A stretch of DNA of 64,000 nt, taken from NCBI RefSeq assembly GCF_023168325.1, contig NZ_AP025688.1, forward strand, positions 1,922,001 to 1,986,000. The letters run 5' to 3'. Made by a program: the position numbers and the translations under genes. The notes beneath the pieces are model-generated. The model was given only the letters and a program-made list of their open reading frames with translations, did no database searches and was not told the DNA's origin. Within the stretch, counting starts at the first letter, position 1, and the number at the start of each line of letters is the position of its first letter. This stretch comes from Tsukamurella sp. PLM1. Lineage in GTDB: Bacteria > Actinomycetota > Actinomycetes > Mycobacteriales > Mycobacteriaceae. Positions 60,389 through 64,000 of the stretch are shown one piece after another.

Positions 60389-62077
60389 ATGAGCGATCGG
60401 ACATCGTCGGATGCGGCCGCCCGCAAGGGGTTCGCGACGGTCGTACGACACCGGCTGCAGCGCTTCTCACCCGTGGGGCTGGTGCTCGTGATCGTCTTCT
60501 TCGGGTGGTCGATGACACCGTCACTACTGCCGCGGCCGTGGTACCTGCAGTCGGTGGCCACCGGGCTGTCGGTGGTCGCCGGATACGGGATCGGGGCGGT
60601 GGTCCAGGCGCTGGCGCGGGCGGCCGGGATCCGTCCCCGCTGGTCGGGCCGCCTGCGCCGGATCGGGTGGTGCGTGCTCGCCGCCGCGGCCGTGGTGACC
60701 GTCCCGGTCCTCACCGTGATCGGCCACGACTGGCAGCAGATCGTCCGCGACATGATGGGAATCGAGCGCGATCCGGGGCCGATGTACGCGGCCGTCGTCG
60801 CCCTCGCGCTCGTCGTCGCACTGGTCGTCCTGCATATCGGCCGGGGGATCCGCGTGCTGGGCCGTTGGATGCGGAACGCGCTGCTGCGCGTGGTGCCCCG
60901 GCCCATCGCAGCGGCCGGTTCGCTCGTGCTGGTGGCGGTGCTGCTGGTCCTCACCGTCCAGGGAATCGTCGACCGCGGCGTCATCGGCGCCGCACAGGGC
61001 ACGGCGGAGCTGACCGACAAGAGCACCCCGGACGGGGTCGAGCAGCCGACGGCGCCGGAGCGGAGCGGGTCGGCCGCATCGCACGAGCCCTGGGATTCGC
61101 TCGGCCGCGAGGGCCGGACGTTCGTCGCCGGCGGTCCGAGCGCGGACCGGATCTCCCAGGTCATAGCCACGCCGGCGAAGACACCGATCCGGGTGTACGC
61201 CGGGCGCGTCTCGGCGGACTCCGTCGACGGCGTCGCGGCGCGGGTGGTGGCAGAACTCGAACGCACCCACGCATTCGAACGGAAGGTGCTCGCCGTCGTC
61301 ACCACCACTGGTCGCGGCTGGATCAACCCCAACGTCGCGACGTCGTTCGAGTTCGTGAACGGCGGCGATACGGCCATCGCCGCGATGCAGTACTCGTTCC
61401 TGCCGAGCGCGCTCTCCTTCGTCGCGGACCGGCAACCGCCGCTCGATGCCGGGAAGGCTCTGTTCAGTGCGGTCCGCGCCCGCTGGGAGCAGCTGCCCGC
61501 GGGTTCCCGTCCCAAGCTGGTGGTGTTCGGCGAGAGCCTCGGCAGCTACGGCGGGCAGGGCGCGTTCTCGGACGCCGCCGACATGCTGGCCCAGGTCGAC
61601 GGTGCGCTGATGGTCGGGACGCCCAACTTCGCGGAGCCCTGGCGAGGACTCACGCAGTCGCGCGACCCGGGATCGTACGAGCGGCTGCCGGTCGTCGACG
61701 CCGGCCGCAACATCCGGTTCGCTTCCCGCGTTCAGGACTTGCACGACCCGAACACGGAGTGGCGGTTCCCGAGGATCGTCTACTGGCAGCACGCGAGCGA
61801 CCCGATCACCTGGTGGAACTGGCAGCTGCTGTACCAGCGGCCCGATTGGCTGCGCGAGCCGCTCGGACCCGACGTGGACCCGAAGATGCGCTGGCTTCCC
61901 GTCGTCTCGTTCTGGCAGATCACCCTGGACATGGTGTTCTCGGCCGAGGTGCCCGATGGATTCGGGCACTCCTTCGGTCCCGACGCGGTCTGGCTGTGGC
62001 GCGACATCCTCGACTCACGACTGCCCCATGCCACCGTGCAGCGGATCGAAGACGCCATGAACGGGCGCCTTCCCTGA
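60389..62077 (+). CDS. membrane alpha/beta hydrolase (abhydrolase_9-like, DUF2319 region)
   Basis: 562 residues. Four N-terminal membrane helices (including VGLVLVIVFFGWSMTPSLLP and AAGSLVLVAVLLVLTVQGIV) precede a soluble domain with the nucleophile elbow VVFGESLGSYGG and VYWQHASDPITWW, HSFGPDAV. Actinobacterial members are membrane-bound putative esterases of unknown substrate. ATG has GGGAGG seven bases upstream. No frameshift. Confidence 0.88.
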   Translation: MSDRTSSDAAARKGFATVVRHRLQRFSPVGLVLVIVFFGWSMTPSLLPRPWYLQSVATGLSVVAGYGIGAVVQALARAAGIRPRWSGRLRRIGWCVLAAAAVVTVPVLTVIGHDWQQIVRDMMGIERDPGPMYAAVVALALVVALVVLHIGRGIRVLGRWMRNALLRVVPRPIAAAGSLVLVAVLLVLTVQGIVDRGVIGAAQGTAELTDKSTPDGVEQPTAPERSGSAASHEPWDSLGREGRTFVAGGPSADRISQVIATPAKTPIRVYAGRVSADSVDGVAARVVAELERTHAFERKVLAVVTTTGRGWINPNVATSFEFVNGGDTAIAAMQYSFLPSALSFVADRQPPLDAGKALFSAVRARWEQLPAGSRPKLVVFGESLGSYGGQGAFSDAADMLAQVDGALMVGTPNFAEPWRGLTQSRDPGSYERLPVVDAGRNIRFASRVQDLHDPNTEWRFPRIVYWQHASDPITWWNWQLLYQRPDWLREPLGPDVDPKMRWLPVVSFWQITLDMVFSAEVPDGFGHSFGPDAVWLWRDILDSRLPHATVQRIEDAMNGRLP

Positions 62078-62146
62078 GCGATTCCCTTGCATCCACGGTG
62101 AGCGCAAGGGGTCACAGACGAAATCGCGCGGCCTACCGTCGAATCC

Positions 62147-63237
62147 GTGACCGCGCCTACCACACGCCCTGTCCTCGGGATCGCCCTGGAGCCGTTCGGC
62201 TGGCATCCCGCAGCGTTCGCGGAGGTCGGTGCGGACCCACTGGAGGCCACCTCCGCGGAGCACTGGGTTGGGCTGGCCCGCTCCGCGAGGCGGCCGCCGC
62301 CGACTTCGTGACCTTCGAGGACTCGTTCACCCTCACCGCCCGCGACCGCCTCAGCGGTCGCTTCGACGCCGTGCTGCTCGCGGCGCGGGTGGCACCGTCG
62401 GTCCCGCGGATCGGCCTGGTGGCCACCGTGACTGCCACCCACACCGAGCCCTTCCACGCCTCCAAGGCGATCGCGACGCTCGACTACGTGAGCGGGGGCC
62501 GCGCGGGGTGCTCCCGGCCACCACGGGGGCCGCGGGGACGCCGCGCTCTTCGGCCGGAAGGCGCCGCAGGACGAGCGCAGCCGCGCCGCAGAGGCGCGCG
62601 AGTACATCGCCGTACTGCGCGACCTGTGGGACAGCTGGGAGGACGACGCGATCGTCAAGGACGCCGAGACCGGGCGGTTCATCGACCGGGACCGCCTGCA
62701 CTACATAGACTTCCGGGGAGAGAACTTCGCGGTGAAGGGGCCGTCGATCACGCCCCGGCCCCGCAGGGGCGGCCGCCGGTGATCGTCCGCGTCACCGACG
62801 CCGCTGCGGAGTCCGTCGCCGCCGACGCGGACGTCGCGATCGTTCCCGCCGCGCCCGACGCGGAGCTCGCAGACACCGCGCGACGTCTCCGCGCCGCCGG
62901 CGTCTCGCTTCTCCTCGTCGACGTCACCGTCCACCTCGCCGACTCCGCGCGGACCGCGCAGCGCCGTATCGAGAAGCTGGATCGCCGCGAACCCGCGGAC
63001 GACGACACGCTCGTCTTCGCCGGGACGGGGGAGTCGCTGGCGCGCACCGTCTCCGGGTGGCAGTCCCTCGGCTTCGACGGTGCGCGGCTCCGTCCCGGCG
63101 TCAACGCCGTCGACCTGCCCAGGATCCGCGCGGCCTTCACGCCTCTGCTGCCCGGCGCGCCTCGGGCAGGAACGCTCCGCGAGGTCCTCGGCCTCGCACC
63201 AGCGGTCAACCGTTTCGTCGCCGTGAGGGGGGCCTGA
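62147..63237 (+). CDS. LLM-class flavin-dependent monooxygenase, NtaA/SnaA-like (four apparent frameshifts)
   Basis: About 364 residues after repair; luciferase-like TIM barrel. Fragments: PVLGIALEPFGWHPAAF, ADFVTFEDSFTL, then STLDYVSGGRAGV-type core, DAALFGRKAPQDERSRAAEA, REYIAVLRDLWDSWEDDA, LHYIDFRGENFAVKGPSI and VLGLAPAVNRFVAVRGA. Single bases are lost near 62283, 62507, 62537 and 62758, all in G or C runs (for example GCGCGGGGTGC for GCGCGGGGGTGC). Four hits make the exact protein uncertain. TGATG overlap with the next gene. Confidence 0.8.
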
Positions 63238-64000
63238 TGACCGGGCTGAACGTCCTGGACCTCGCGCCGATCCCCGCGGGCGGCACCGTCGGCGATGCGC
63301 TGCGCAACACTCTGGATCTGGCGCGCCGCGCCGAGGACTGGGGCTACGGGCGGTACTGGGTGGCCGAGCACCACTTCGCCCACGTCGCCAGCGCGGCCCC
63401 GGTCGTGTTGATCGGTGAGATCCTGGCGGCCACCCACCGCATCCGGGTGGGCTCCGCCGCCGTACTCATCGGTTTCACCACCGCACCCGCCGTCGCCGAC
63501 GCGTTCGGCGTGCTCGCGGCGCTCCATCCCGGACGGGTGGACATCGGCCTCGGCCGGACGGGCCAGCGCCTGCGGACGCCCCCGCCGGGAGCGCCCGCGC
63601 CGAACCCCGCGATCGTCGCCGGCTACGAGCAGCTCTACCACCCGAAGGCGGAACCGCCGAGCTACTCGCGACAGGTCGAGGACGTTCTGGCGTTGGTGGG
63701 CGGCACGTATCGCGCCGGAGGCCGTTCGCTGCGTTCCCCGGTCGCCGAGGCGGCGCAGAACGCGCCTGTGTGGATCTTCGGCAGTAGCGCGGGGAAAGCG
63801 CGCGGCTCGCCGGCGCCCGCGGCCTGCCCTTCGTCGCGAACTACCACGTCAGCCCCTCCACCACCGTGGAGGCAGCGCAGGCGTACCGGGACGCGTTCGT
63901 GCCGTCGGAGCGGTTGGCACGGCCGCACCTCGTGGTGAGCGCGGACGTCGTCGTCGCCGAGACCGATGCGGCCGCCGTGGATCTAGCGGCCGGTTTCCGC
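63237..64000 (+). CDS. LLM-class flavin-dependent oxidoreductase (3' end outside window; one apparent frameshift)
   Basis: Second luciferase-like protein. NVLDLAPIPAGGTVGDALRN, YWVAEHHFAHVASAAPVVLI, GRVDIGLGRTG and APVWIFGSSAGESARL are family motifs. One G is lost near 63794 (GCGCGGGGAAAGC for GCGGGGGAAAGC), after which ARGLPFVANYHVSPSTTVEAA continues in a second frame to the window end. The C-terminal third is missing. Overlaps the previous LLM gene, so both probably act in one pathway. Confidence 0.85.

Overview
This 64 kb window is very GC-rich, densely packed chromosomal DNA of an actinobacterium of the order Mycobacteriales. The gene order follows the Mycobacterium tuberculosis block from about Rv2605c to Rv2551c: tesB-pdxT-yebC, ruvCAB, yajC-secD-secF-apt-relA, cyclophilin, MBL hydrolase, hisS, radical-SAM protein, aspS, ATP-grasp/alpha-E/transglutaminase, rarA, alaS-ruvX-mltG-aroE-prepilin peptidase. 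Protein style and inserted genes suggest Tsukamurella or a close relative (inference). I see no rRNA, tRNA, insertion sequence, phage or CRISPR array. No gene-free stretch is longer than about 255 bases.

Layout. 1-7.8 kb: thioesterase, PLP synthase subunit, wax-ester/DGAT acyltransferase, YebC, a VanW-domain envelope protein, and SOS-controlled ruvCAB. 7.8-11 kb (minus strand): two polyprenyl-sugar glycosyltransferases. 11-17.3 kb: an AraC-type regulator divergent from a catabolic operon (MDR oxidoreductase, TauD-like dioxygenase, BKACE, MFS transporter, serine hydrolase, truncated CMD-family gene). 17.3-20.3 kb: DUF1772, DUF488 and a RecQ helicase. 20.4-31.6 kb: Sec accessory genes, apt, relA, cyclophilin, hisS and an SOS-type radical-SAM gene. 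31.6-33.7 kb: an ArsR/SRPBCC pair and a Zur-box CobW GTPase. 33.7-38.4 kb: glpD-TetR divergent from an alkyl-DHAP-synthase-like flavoprotein and a diacylglycerol kinase, the arrangement of Rv2249c-Rv2252. 38.6-46.4 kb: two metallopeptidases, aspS, and an ATP-grasp/alpha-E plus transglutaminase pair. 46.3-51.5 kb: a complete Opp/Nik-type ABC importer divergent from an ArsR metal-sensor-like gene. 51.5-64 kb: kinase-like protein, rarA, alaS, ruvX, mltG, aroE, a 4HBT thioesterase, a prepilin peptidase, a membrane alpha/beta hydrolase and two luciferase-like oxidoreductases; the last runs off the window.

Two window-wide signals stand out. First, 26 genes are interrupted by about 39 small deletions. 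Nearly all are one base lost from a G or C run, and restoring the base gives a textbook protein each time, so I annotate these as intact genes with probable sequence errors. Second, the non-palindromic 9-mer CGACGGTGC occurs about 55 times (29 forward, 26 reverse), roughly once per 1.2 kb, in all codon frames. Its density and lack of strand bias resemble DNA uptake sequences of naturally competent bacteria.

The genes mostly serve informational and envelope housekeeping (recombination repair, protein export, stringent response, tRNA charging, shikimate pathway). Accessory functions are catabolism of an unknown acid, metal homeostasis (Zur/CobW, ArsR/ABC importer) and glycerolipid metabolism.
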